A stretch of DNA of 64,000 nucleotides. Source: Mortierella sp. BCC40632 (taxonomy: Eukaryota > Mortierellomycota > Mortierellomycetes > Mortierellales > Mortierellaceae). The position numbers and the translations under genes were made by a program. How positions within the stretch are numbered: the stretch's first letter is position 1; every line of letters begins with the position of its first letter. Under the pieces are notes generated by a model that worked only from the letters and a program-made list of their open reading frames with translations, had not been told where the DNA came from and did not search any database. The stretch covers positions 1,785,501 through 1,849,500 of the forward strand of contig WAEK01000007.1 in NCBI GenBank assembly GCA_011634665.1, written 5' to 3'. This document shows, piece after piece, positions 53,201 to 64,000 of the stretch.

Positions 53201-53827
53201 TCTTCAGCATCTTCACAGCCAAAACATTATTCATCGTGATATCAAATCCGACAATGTGTTGATGGATGCTCAGGGACATGTCAAGATCACCGACTTTGGA
53301 TTCTGTGCAAAGTTGACGGATCAAAAGAACAAGCGTGCAACCATGGTCGGAACGCCTTATTGGATGGCGCCCGAGGTTGTGAAGCAGAAGGAGTATGGAG
53401 CCAAGGTCGACATCTGGTCCTTGGGTATCATGGCCATTGAGATGATTGAGCAGGAGCCACCATACTTGGATGAGGAGCCATTGAAGGCGTTGTACCTGAT
53501 TGCTACCAACGGCACACCTACGCTCAAGAAGCCCGAGACCTTGAGTCCAGAACTCAAGAACTTTTTGGCTGTGTGTTTGTGTGTTGATGTCAAGAGCCGT
53601 GCTACCTCTTTGGAGTTGCTTGAGGTGAGATTTTATTTTTATTTTTATTTTTTTTTGTTTTTGCGATTCATCAGTGAGTGCATGTATCCAGAGAACTATG
53701 AAGAGCTAACATGGGATGGGTCTTTTTTTCTTCTTCACCCACGACCTTATTCTAGCACGAGTTTATGCACAAGTCAGGACCATTGCACTGCCTCCGACCC
53801 TTGTTTGAATTCAAGAAGAGCGGATAA
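49669..53827 (+). CDS. p21-activated kinase with PH domain, Cla4 type
   Basis: Cdc42/Rac effector Ser/Thr kinase for polarity, septum formation and cytokinesis. Exons 49669-49882, 51321-51556, 51700-52071, 52196-52282, 52385-52773, 52907-53624 and 53756-53827 sum to 2088 nt (695 aa). The PH domain (about 35-125) begins [19 protein letters not shown] and is split by a 1438-nt intron 1. The CRIB motif (about 128-157) is [16 protein letters not shown]...FTGLPDTW. A Pro/Arg-rich linker follows. The kinase (about 428-690) has [38 protein letters not shown] and the activation-loop [12 protein letters not shown], all intact. Having a PH domain next to CRIB is the Cla4 layout, not Ste20. The acceptor at 51319-51320 was chosen because it alone keeps phase; a homologue-based check might reveal a missed small exon here. 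Confidence 0.93.
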
Positions 53828-53898
53828 AGAGGAATAGCCTGTAGAGAGACCAAGCAAAGTGTTGGAAAGCATCAAGTCGACTAGTTTATTTATTTATT

Positions 53899-53931
<33 letters not shown>

Positions 53932-54427
53932 TTTTTTTGCTGACTCAATGCTTGTATAGGAGAGAAGAGAGGAGAGAGGAGAGGGTCGTTTTTTTTTATT
54001 ATTATTAACTGTTTACTATTTTCATCTTATTCTTTGTTGTCTATACACTTTCTCCCTTATCCCCCCCACCCCCTTATCCCCCATCCCTATACACCTCATA
54101 CTACTACCACTATCATCCACTTCATCTAAACACCTCTAACAACTCTTATTAAATCGGAAAAAAGTTACACGTACAACGGATGTAGGTAGAGAGAGAGAGG
54201 GGAGAGGGACTGGTTGGTTCGTACGTGCGCACCAAAAAAAAAAAAAAAAAAAAAAGCTTCTCCAGTTTGACATGTTCAAAACCGATTCTCTTTCTGTCAC
54301 TACGCTTTTGTCAGATTCGCCTCGACCTTGAACTTGACATTGACTCTACATCGTCAGTTCCTGAGGTCTCTTCCTATTTTTATTGGTCATCAGAAAAGAA
54401 GATTTTAGAACACCCCTCATCAAGGCC
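53828..54427. other. spacer between PAK 3' end and DBR1 start
   Basis: No gene seen. T homopolymers (53890-53940), C-rich and T-rich 3' flank, then an A run (54235-54255). DBR1 starts only 600 nt after the PAK stop, so its promoter must lie here. Confidence 0.65.
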
Positions 54428-57413
54428 ATGAGAGTGAGTGAGAGTCTCCATCGTACTTTTTTGTAGTGTGTGAGTGTGAGTGAGAGGGAGGAGGAAGGGA
54501 AGGAGAGGTGCTTAGACAAGACGCGATAGAATGGACTCAACCCTCTAAAAGCATCTCTTTCTTTCTTTCTTTTTTATCTCTTTCTCTTTCTTTCTTTCCT
54601 CTCCGAGGATAAATAGATCGCGGTAGAAGGTTGTTGTCACGGAGAGCTGGATGCGATCTATGCAGCCATCAAGGATCGGGAAGAAAAGAATGGATACAAA
54701 GTCGACTTGTTGTTGATATGTGGTGACTTTCAGGTAAAAAAGAGAGCCTTAGAAACGCCTTGTCGTTTTTGAACCCTTCCCCTCTCCCACCACCACCAGT
54801 TATCAGGAAAGTGCGAGAGAGCTGCGCCAGGCCGGTGGTTTATTGGATCAGGATAGACGAGGTGGGATCCTGGGGATCAATCCTCGGTCATGGCAATTAC
54901 ATCAGTTCGGATTCAGTCGATTGATGATACTCTACCTTTAGCCGAACTTGCTTCCGTATTCAGTCATTTGCTCCGCCATGGACTACGATCTGTTCGCTCA
55001 GTATGCCTTCTATTCGTACATGAACAAACAAACAAAAACCTCGCTTCGTTACCGATCACTCTTCTTCAATGTTGTATTTGTCTTTTCTTTAGGCCATGAG
55101 AAATGAGGCGGATCTGGAGACCATGGCCTGCCCAAGGAAGTACCTCCAACTCGGTACTTTTCACAAGTATTACTCGGGCGAACGCAAAGTCCCCGTCCCG
55201 ACCATTTTCATCGGTGGAAATCATGAAGCCAGTAATTACCTTTGGGAGCTGTAAGTCTCTTGGCAGATGGGACGTCATTTCTCTTTTATTTGTTTATTTT
55301 ATTCAATAGCTCAAAAATCAAGATTAATTGACCACTTTCATTTGGGGTTTCCTGTTATTTTTTTTTTTTTCTTCTTTAGCTACCATGGTGGATGGGTTTG
55401 CCCTGACATCTATTTTCTTGGATACGGAGGCGTTATCCGAGTTGGCGATCTGAGGATAGGAGGCATGTCTGGTATCTACAAGGAATCTCACTATGACAAG
55501 GGACACTATGAAATTTCACCTTATAACGATAACCACAAGCGAAGCATTTACCATATCCGCAAGTACGACATCTACAAGATGCTTCAGGTACATGGAATGA
55601 AGCGTGCGCACGCACGCGTGTGTGTGTGTGTGTGTGTGTCTAGCTTCCAGAGCACAAGACACTAGAAATATGACGAGAAAGGGCAAATCAACTAATGTTC
55701 TCTTTACCTAGCATTCTTCAGCTCTTTGACGACTCGAGGAGCTTCTCTAATATTCTTTCTTCTTTCTTTTTTTTTGGTGAACGGATTGATAGGTTGAGGA
55801 ACCGATGGACGTTTTCCTCTCACATGACTGGCCACTTGGTATTGAGCGATACGGCGACACAGCGGGATTGATTCGCATAAAACCATATTTTAGGGCAGAG
55901 GTAAACAAAAAGACCTTTCTCCTTTCATAGCATTCAAAAAAAAAAAAAAATGTGTGACGGAAAAAAAAAAGAAGACACTCACTCACTCTTTTTCGTGCTT
56001 TATGGCCTCGCCCTTTGACAGATCAATTCAAATACCCTCGGAAGCCCTGCCTTTGGGCAAGTACTCCAGAAGGTTCGGCCAAACAACTGGTATTCTGCGC
56101 ATCTCCACGTTCGATTCACTGCCCGTATCGATTGGGGTCCACCTGTCGAGACAACCCAACAATCTTCTGGGAATTCAACCACACCCAATCCATCCACCAG
56201 ATCAGTGAATTCAGGATCAGGGGCAGCTTTGGATCTGTCTCTCCTACCATCCGCTTCTGTAACAACCACAGTGGCAGCGGACCTGATTGTAACCCCAAAG
56301 AACCCGGATGAAATCGAGATTTCGTTTGAAGACGATGAATTGGATGGGGATGACAAAATGGTGGGACAGTCAACTACTCCAGTTGTAGCGAATGAAACAC
56401 CTCAGGGTGTAAAGACACAAGATGTTGCTGATGCTATCCCATCCAAAAATCCTGATGAAATTCAGGTCGACTTTGACGATTTTGACGAAGAGGACGATAA
56501 CAAAGAGAGTCATGACAGGAACAGTACCGAGTCACCTGAAAACACGAGTTCTGAGAACAAGGACAAGGACAAGGCTTCACCGACGAGTTCAGGACTTGCG
56601 GAACTTTCTCTTCAACAAGAGAATTTGGAGACAACCAAGCCAAGACCTCGTTCGACTCATACCAACTTTTTGGCATTGGATAAATGTCTTCCTAAACGTC
56701 GATACCTTGAAATTATTGATTTCCCGGATGCGACTTCACCCCCAGTGTTCCGATATGATGAAGAATGGTTGTCGATTGTGAGGACTCTGGATCCTTATCT
56801 GAGCACGGAGTTTAGCCAGCCTCGTCCATTGGAAGGAGAAGCCCTGAAGCAGTACGTATCAGATCCATTTCTTTTCTTCTTTCTATGGACAGCAAATGGA
56901 ATGAGGATACTAACTGGACCGGTACTTTTTTTTTTTTTTTTTTTTTTTGTCGATTGGTTAGTGCTTTGGAAACCAACCGAGAGTGGGTAAGGACCAACAT
57001 TACGCGCAAGGGTGGGTTAGAGATCCCGAACAACTTTTCAATGACTGTCCCCGCACACGATCCTGTTCGGACCATGAACCACAGGGAAAAGCAAGATTAC
57101 AGTTAAGTGACGAAAATTGGGAGGAGGGTGATGACGGTGGTTGTTAGAATCCATTTTTTTTTATTTTGTTTTTATACTTGGCGTCAAGGGGGGGGGGAGC
57201 AGTTCGGACGAGTAAGGAAAAATGAGAGAAGATCTAACCAAGATGATTTCTTGTATCATTGTGATTTGTGCTCTCTTTTTTTTTTTTTTTTTTTTTTATT
57301 TCTTTTTCTTTTTCTTCTTTGTAGTCATGCCGTTCGTCAATCCTCAGACAGAAGAATTTTGTGCGATGCTCCAGATTCCAAACAAGGTTAATCCACATGG
57401 TCGCCGAGTATAA
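54428..57413 (+). CDS. DBR1: RNA lariat debranching enzyme
   Basis: Metallophosphoesterase that cleaves the 2'-5' bond of excised intron lariats in the nucleus. Exons 54428-54433 (ATGAGA only), 54617-54733, 55093-55250, 55380-55587, 55793-55900, 56022-56851, 56962-57101 and 57325-57413 sum to 1656 nt (551 aa). MR joins [15 protein letters not shown], matching the [13 protein letters not shown] start of DBR1 proteins. Metal-site motifs are [41 protein letters not shown] and SAHLHVRF. The C-terminal domain includes an acidic, Ser-rich insert (about 265-390) and then [17 protein letters not shown]. The ending [19 protein letters not shown] is also typical. Intron 7 uses a GTTAAG donor. All key residues are present. 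Confidence 0.95.
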
Positions 57414-57868
57414 GGCCCATATCCACATTTTTATATTTTAGGAAAATTTGGCTCCAATAATGGTAATGGGCTTTCTTTTCTTTTCTTTTTTCTTTTTTTC
57501 AGAAAAAAAAAAAAAAAAAAAAAACTGGCAAAGAATGGCACAACTTAGTGGTGTACGAGAGGAGTTTTGGGATATTTGAATTTACTTGAAGAGATTAATG
57601 AAAGGGAAGGAGGGAGGGGGACATGATTGGGTCGAAAGAAAAAAAAAAAAGATCCAACTAATTGGAATGGAAGCAAATCGTCATTGGGATATTCCAAAAG
57701 AGAAAACCCGATTGCTTAAAAAAAAAAAAAAAAAAAAAAATCAACTATTCGACCCACTATCATTACTATTATTATTATCATTACTGTTTTTTTGTCGCCA
57801 CATTATAGAGTGGAGTTGCGGCCCGCACAAGTAAAAAGATCAAAAGTGGGAGAAAAAGAAGAAAACGA
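57414..57868. other. convergent 3' spacer, DBR1 / PPxY membrane protein
   Basis: No gene seen; 3' flanks with A and T runs. Confidence 0.7.
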
Positions 57869-59728
57869 TTAAGCGTGTTGGACTTGGTTAACAATGGCCC
57901 AATAATGACTATTGTAAAAATCGCGTGCGGTAATGATCATCTGGAACTGGGACTTGAGGCTCTTGTCTCGGACTCGTTTCATCAATGCACGCTGTAATGG
58001 TCAATTCCCAAGAAACAAAGAAAAAAAAAAGAAGGGAAAAAAGTATACAAGCATTGGAGTGAGTAGGCTATCCAAATGAACTATAGTTTCACGAGGCTTG
58101 AAAGGAGAGAGAGAGAAGGGGGGGGGGGCAACTTACAGCAGGGTAGAAAAAGGCACCTAGGAGGGTCACAATACAAAAGGCCTTGGTCCAATTGTTTCTC
58201 ATAAACTTGGCCGCAGGAGAAGAGGATTCGACAAGGATCCGGTCATTTTCGGTAGGATAGGTGATGGTGATTGTATGTCGATAATTAACAGACCGGATCG
58301 CGTGTGTGATAGCACTGGTAAGGTCCTTGTAGTCCCATTTGACATGCTAAAAAAAAAAAAAAAAAAAAAAAGGAAATGGCGTGTGTGAGGAGAAAGGGTT
58401 TGTAAGTCCGTCTTTTTTTTTTTTTTTTTCCCTTACTTTTTTTCAAATGAAGCTCCTTGAAAGCATTCTCGTCCTCGGCATGCTCTTCTACCCCCCCTTG
58501 AGTGTTGTTGGCTCCCCAGATTTGGAGGATTGACTGACATAGAGGAGGCCTGCAGGATGGATGTACTGTGTCAAATCAAACTCCATTTTAAAATCTTCCA
58601 CTCGAACACTCCTGAGTTCTCGATCTGATTCTCTGCTCGAACCTGGCTCTTTCACTGCGTGCATCTCCACATGGTGTCCTACAAAAAGTAGAAAATCAAA
58701 ATCAAAAGTCAAGATTAGATACAAGTACATTGGCTCTCTCTCTCTCTCTCTCTCTCCCCAACATCATGAGACATATACACAAACAAGAATGACCTACCAG
58801 TTATGACCACCTTCATACTTGGTCGATCGTTGTGTGCAACAAAAAATCGATAAAGTTGATAAGGGTCCTGAAGAACCTCATCACACGACTCAACACCTGA
58901 TTTCGTCCGCTTAAAATCCGCAATAGAAATGTCCTGTGGATTCATCAAACCAGGACGGGATGGAACACCCGCAAAGATCGGTGGAGGGGGAACCACTGGT
59001 AGAGGATGAAATGTTGCTACCGGTGTCGATGACGACGATCCCTCTGCTTCCACAATGGCGGAGGGTGGAACAACTGTCCATGACGACTCGTGTTCTGAAC
59101 CCTGAGCATGACCCTTTTGCTTAATGTCTTTGGTCATACTGCCATAGTTTCCTGCTGTTCCCTGTTGTGGCGAGAGTGGTGGAAGGGGTCCAACATCGTT
59201 TTGGTTACTTGAGTTCTCTTGATCGATCTTTGAATGTTCAGACTCGGGTATGGAAGCAGAAGGCGGTGCAGACGGTTGGTTGAGTCGAAAATTTATCAAC
59301 GACTGTATCCGTTCCTGTTGGGCCTGCTGATGTTGTTGTTGTTGTCTCATTTGGTCTTGGATATGGATAGGGTACAAGTTGAGATCTGGCATCGTAGGAA
59401 TGTTACACTCTGGTTCGGAGCTCTTGGTAAGTGAGTCGTGGGGCTGAATAAATGTGTACTGAGCCTTTGCATCTGGGATCCGACCCATCTTTAGGGGACG
59501 AGACTCTTCATAATCGCGTTCCTCGTCCATATCAGGGTCGATGGCCAAGTCATTATCGTGGTCGACAGCAAAGTCAGCGCCAGTGAGGCCGCCGACGCTG
59601 GAACTGTCATCAGGAGGCAAGGAGGGAGCAGAGGCTGTGGAGAGCAAGGAGTTTGAGAGGGCCTCTTCATAGGATGGAGGGCCTGGATAGATATCAGAAA
59701 AGGCTGAGGCGTGATGCGACTGAGCCAT
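57869..59728 (-). CDS. PPxY-motif single-pass membrane protein, unknown function (frame broken at homopolymers)
   Basis: Not assigned; likely a conserved fungal protein of unknown function. Exons from the 5' end: 58798-59728, 58437-58678, 58137-58346 and 57869-57991, totalling 1506 nt (about 501 aa). The N-terminus has GPPSYEEAL, a PPxY motif able to bind WW-domain ubiquitin ligases of Rsp5/Nedd4 type. A long Ser/Pro/Gln-rich region follows. The conserved-looking core starts DPYQLYRFFVAHNDRPSMKV and continues HHVEMHAVKE, FDLTQYIHPAGLLYV and HVKWDYKDLTSAI. One hydrophobic helix lies near the C-terminus (AFCIVTLLGAFFYPA). Exon 2 runs into TAG straight after a G7 run (58491-58497). The next 54 nt encode a plausible peptide (EEHAEDENAFKELHLK) in another frame that returns to phase only if the A7 run at the donor is also one base off. 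The total exon length is still a multiple of three. Confidence 0.65.
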
Positions 59729-60674
59729 TCTGGTGTTGGATGAATGAGGTAAGAAGAGTCTTGGAATGGAGAGGTGAGTAGGTGGAATGCGAGTCGAGTT
59801 GGGATGAAGATTCCCTTGACCGTTGAATGCTGAATGTGGAGAGAGCAAGAGAGATAGAGAGAAAAGTAAGTTAAGCTCAAGAAGAAGAAAAGAGAATGAG
59901 CAAAAGAAAAAGGAAGAGAGGAAGAGAGGAAGAGAGAGAGGGGGGAGAAGTGCGAAAATGGAGAATAGGAGAAGAGGCGAAGCTGTTGAAGTCGACAGTT
60001 ATCCCCTCTCAGTGACTGTTCTTTAAAAATGCCAAGACGCATCAACGCGTTTTGAGACAACCGGTATCCTTTCCTTTCCAGGCACCATGACAGGTGCACG
60101 GACGGTGGACATGGGAGAGAGAAAGAGAGACAGGTGGTTCACTTCTAATTGCTCTTTAGCTTGTTATTGTTGATTGTATTCTGTATACTAGGATATTCAC
60201 CAGAAGCAACCCTGGCCCATCCCAGAATACAGCACTTCACCTCGGCTACTCAATGCTATCGGGCGCAAGATCATAAAATGGCATCCAGTGTTGAGCGCTC
60301 TCTCATACCAGAGACTGCGCAGAATCACCCTCCCCCCCCCCTCCCCTTTTTGGAGAATCATCAGACCGGATGCAAGTAGGGCATGGGTCTAGAACGGACG
60401 AAAGAAAGGGTGGTTTTTGGATGATCATTCTCAATGGATGTCCTACACGACTTTGTAGGTCTTTTTACTATTCCTTTCTGACAGTCTTAGGTATTAGCAG
60501 ATGATTCAAATAAAAAGAAAAAGGCAACTCTCAGCGCTCCTTGTGACCCAGCAGGCAACAATAGCAATGTTCACCAGAGCATATTTTCAAGGTCCAAACG
60601 TCGACCTAGACAAGGCCCAAAAAAAAAAAAAAAAAAAAAAAGTGTGTCCTCGACTTCTATCTTCAATTGTGCAT

Positions 60675-60707
<33 letters not shown>

Positions 60708-60921
60708 CCCTCTCTCTCTCTCTCTCTTTCTTTTTTGGAATGATATCCTAAAGTTCTGGAACCGTACACACATTCACAGAGAAACAAAAGAATGCAACCC
60801 CCTCCCATTTCTTCCTCTCTTCTTCCTTCCATGTAAAGAGCAAATATTGGGGAGGGGAAGACCAAGACTCTATTTCTTCTTTCTTTCTTTCTCTCACTCT
60901 TTATTCCATCTAAAACGGAGG
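59729..60921. other. spacer: PPxY gene upstream region and Mex67 3' flank
   Basis: No supported gene. A short + strand frame near 60150-60380 begins with a hydrophobic stretch but has no ATG. Long A and T runs lie at 60619-60640 and 60678-60707. Confidence 0.55.
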
Positions 60922-63900
60922 TTAGTGCCATGCATCAGGCGGAAGAGTGGCTCGCCGTTGTTCCACCAGTGCAACTCCTGCAGTCACATTCCATTCACTG
61001 GAGACTAGACATTCGACCGCATAAGCATACTTGAGTCCAGTCAACTGTTGCAGTTCGAGCGCTTTCAAATGTTGCTCCTGAGACTAAATATAATACGATT
61101 CAAGAAAAAAAAAAAAAGTTCAGATATTAGGAAAGAAAAGAAGAGAATAATGAAAGATATTGCCAACTCTATCGGCGGCCACCATATATGTATGAATAAT
61201 GGATATATAAAGAAGCATACCATTCCAGGCATGGGAGATGATCCAGGGTTCGACTGACTCTGTGCGCCTCGTTTGAAATTGGCCTCTATCACGGCCGACA
61301 ATGATATTGGAGGTCCTGTGCTGTTGTGAGGGACCGCAGCTGGGACGGGTGTGTTGACTGATGGAGAGGTGTTGCTCGCGTCGGTAGCATGTGTCCAGGC
61401 TCCAGCGCCACTGTATAACCGCATTGTAAGTTGATCCGATATGATGATACATTTCCATCCATTTGCTGCCGCGCTAGCTCAGTCAAAAATTTGTTTCCCA
61501 TCAGGGAAACGACGGAAAAAAAATCAGTATTCAAATACCTAGAAGAGGATTAGAAAAAGAAAAAGAAAAAGAATGATTGAAAAAGCTACCTTGATCCTGG
61601 TGGGGCTGGTGCGACGATAAAGGAACGATCAAACGATCTCCGTGACCTTCGGTCTGTCAGCCTCTCTTCGAACTCTCCATGTACCATGATATAGAGACAG
61701 ACAGAAGGAAAGAGTCCACTCATTTGCCAAGCATCGACTGAGAATTTAGCTCCATCCGACAGATCATGGGTTGTTTGTGGAAGTGACTTGAGTCCTTGTT
61801 GAACAATGAGTTTGTTGCCCACATGTAACCTAGATGTACGAGCACCTGATAGGGACAAAGGTCAGAATTTATGGATAGTCGATTTCCTAGACCCACAGAA
61901 AATAAAATAAAATAAAATAAAAACAGCTTTCCCTGTATGTTTGGTAATTTGAGAACTAGGGTGGGAGAACTATTATCCTTACTAAGATCCTCGATGTGGT
62001 GAAGGTTGCGTGAGCCCGAGATGTATTGTTGCCAGTTTCCTTGTCGAGGAGACACTGATGCTTCGTTATTTCGTCCCCTGGGGGGTGGAGCAGAAGTCAC
62101 AACAGAGTATGAGAATGTTGCTCCTGTATCATACACATGCTCCAACATACTGCGATCTGCATCAAATAGCGTAAAGTAGCTAACAGTGAGGTAATTCAAA
62201 AAAAAAAAAAAAAAAAAAGAAAAATGGCCGCTAAGTTAGGCAAAAATGATCCAGCGCTCGCTGTTGTCGAGTTTCCAGATTCCTCGGGGGCGTATATTAC
62301 TTTAAGAGAAACGAGGTCACAGTTTCCTGGGTTGCCTGGCTGTCGTAAAAGTTGCCACGAATTGGTAAAGTCTGCTTTTGTGTCTCGACTATGTCCCCAA
62401 CATCAAACTGGATCTTGCCCGCCACGGGGGTTTGGTCCAGCATTTGGATCGAAGGAAAGCGCTTGGTAATCTCACTAAGAAAAAAAACAGCAGCAACAAT
62501 AAGTCAGATCCAAGTTGTAAGCATCCCAAAAAGAAAAGAAAATAAAATAAATAAAAAAAAAAGAAAAAAAAAAAGAAAAACAGATGTAGAGGGGAGGCCA
62601 AGTGCTATTGAATCTAAAGAGGTGTTCGCGTAGAGCAACTTGCCTTCTATAAGAAATATCATCCTTATTAAGAGCAATGTCAACATCACGCACGGGATTG
62701 TCGATGAGAATGAGCTCTCTCAAGTGAGGTAGGGCTTTGGATCCACTCAGCGCATCTAGATCCTTGAAATCTCGGATTCGATTGTTCTTGAGAGATAGAT
62801 TCAAAAGATTCGGAAAGTACTGGGCTAGTGAAGCGATGGGTCTCAATGATTTCAATTCATTGGAAGCAAAGGATATCGTCGAAACCTATACGTAGTAACG
62901 GAGTCGTTTAGAAAGTATCAAGAGCTGCTCTACACAAGATCCTAGTCAAGAGATATCCTTGAATGAGAGTCACTGAAAAAAAAAAAAAAAAAAAAAAAAG
63001 AATCTGCTCAGAAAGGATATCACTTACATCGGGAAAGAGTTCTGCTGCGATTTTAATGATTGCTGCCCCGGAATCGGTGCGTGATGAAGGGGCACCAGGA
63101 GGTGCTACGTTTGCTGCCTTCAATATTTCGTCGTCTGCTATCTTTTCCAGATTGAGAAAGCCACCATTGTACCGTGATCGAACAAAGACATTGATGGCAT
63201 TGACTGCAGTTTGACTGACAGAAGTTCGTGCGCTAGGCTCAGCAGCTTTGTCCCCGAGGATTTTTTGATCTTCAGATGTCGTAATGACGAGCTGATGGGG
63301 GAGAAAAGAAATGAGTACTTCTGAACACTCTAAAAATCGGGGAGTATGCTGACTTCTCTTGCTCCACCGAAAGGAATCCTTGATTACCTTTTGTCCATTG
63401 TAACGAATCCCACTAAGAGACTTGACAGCCCTAGCCTCAGAAATGTTGTCAACTAGGAATGACACTGTGTTTGTGTTTGGGTTGGAGCGTTTCTAGAATG
63501 AGTAGAAGATCAGAAACCAGAAGTAAGTAAAAGAAAAGGCCTCATATTTTTTTTTTTTTTTTTTTTTGCAAGTCGAAAGAGCACAGATCCATACATTACT
63601 AATGTGGAGCTCAGTTTCTCGCGAGACCTTTCGTGTTATAAAATCGAATAGCCCATTGTCATTTAGCAATTCTCGTCCACTGATTTGTCCAGTCACCTAA
63701 AATGCCAAGCGTAAAGGACAAGCACTAGCCGTCAATTTATGTCTATTCCAAAAACCCCTGAAGCCTTCCATAACAGCGTTAAGTCCCAAGATAAGTCTCT
63801 CCCTCTTCCCTACAAACACAATAACGGTTCCCGAATATCGTGACGACGTCCCTGATGCCCGTGGAGCTGGCTTTGGGCGAAGGTAAGGTGAACTTTGTTC

Positions 63901-64000
63901 AATATACAATAGTGGATATTAGATATAAGTGACCCTTGAGATTCTTGTCTATTGTGGAAAAGAAATGGCCATTGGACTGTCTCACGGCTCCACTTACGAG
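60922..64000 (-). CDS. MEX67: mRNA export receptor Mex67/NXF1 (5' end beyond window)
   Basis: General mRNA export factor that binds mRNPs and nuclear-pore FG repeats. Exons from the 5' side: 63814-63892, 63595-63696, 63388-63492, 63028-63291, 62644-62885, 62301-62474, 61983-62179, 61590-61845, 61221-61410 and 60922-61083. A further exon probably ends at a GTAAGT donor at 63997. Order of domains: RNP-like domain (SFLVDNISEARAVKSLSGI), leucine-rich repeats (YFPNLLNLSLKNNRIRDF, LPHLRELILIDNPVR), and NTF2-like domain (YFTLFDADRSMLEHVYDTGA, SLPQTTHDLSDGAKFSVDAW). The C-terminal TAP-C/UBA domain has LTGLKYAYAVECL and EWNVTAGVALVEQ. The LRR-NTF2 boundary intron has a GC donor (AG|GCAAGT). About 590 codons are visible, in phase throughout. 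The N-terminal exon at 63814-63892 is the least certain. Confidence 0.93.

Noticed and set aside
60149..60379. + strand frame with an N-terminal hydrophobic stretch
   Set aside because: It begins without ATG, lies in the upstream region of the PPxY gene and has no splice or family support.

Overview
This is a nuclear window from a fungus. Genes are split by many short GT-AG introns (mostly 45-150 nt), both strands are used, codon-rich exons alternate with very T-, CT- and A-rich non-coding DNA, and every recognisable product is eukaryotic. The Ras-2/RasB-type GTPase, the Cla4-like PAK, the JmjC plus 4CXXC_R1 protein, the Cys-3-like bZIP and the simple-sequence-rich spacers suggest an early-diverging filamentous fungus, probably Mucoromycota and perhaps Mortierella-like. 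That placement is inference. I saw no bacterial, viral or CRISPR features and could support no tRNA or rRNA gene.

Layout, left to right: (1) a 5'-truncated JmjC / ZZ-like / 4CXXC_R1 / AT-hook chromatin protein (+, to 4178), convergent with (2) cytosolic phenylalanyl-tRNA synthetase beta, FRS1 (-, 4902-8171). (3) A Cys-3/MetR-like bZIP factor (-, 9269-10865). (4) A stretch at 12.4-13.9 kb with unusually little microsatellite DNA and candidate exons of one or two unknown minus-strand genes. (5) A membrane-anchored isoprenylcysteine-methylesterase-like hydrolase (+, 14589-16740). (6) A Thr-rich single-pass membrane protein (+, 18830-21412), convergent with (7) the AP-3 mu subunit (-, 22263-24432). 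(8) A candidate small basic protein (-, 26898-27765). (9) A Ras-like GTPase built from microexons (+, 29963-34246), convergent with (10) enolase (-, 35338-38434). (11) A GRAM/VASt LAM-type sterol-transfer protein (+, 40018-45771), convergent with (12) an ING-type PHD protein (-, 46276-48006). (13) A PH-CRIB-kinase PAK of Cla4 type (+, 49669-53827). (14) The lariat debranching enzyme DBR1 (+, 54428-57413), convergent with (15) a conserved-looking PPxY/membrane protein of unknown function with a broken frame (-, 57869-59728). (16) The mRNA export receptor Mex67/NXF (-, 60922 to beyond 64000).

The genes are unrelated housekeeping, chromatin and signalling genes rather than a pathway cluster. Functional pairs exist (Ras with PAK, a CaaX-bearing Ras with a prenylcysteine-methylesterase-like enzyme, DBR1 with Mex67, JmjC with ING), but nothing shows that they are co-regulated. 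I built the exon models by hand. Apart from the exceptions stated, the junctions have GT-AG sites, phases add up, and the frames stay open to a stop. The most notable observations concern gene structure: three consecutive 18-22 nt exons in the Ras gene and a splice-phase anomaly after them, six-nucleotide start exons, two non-GT donors, and a gene broken at homopolymers.
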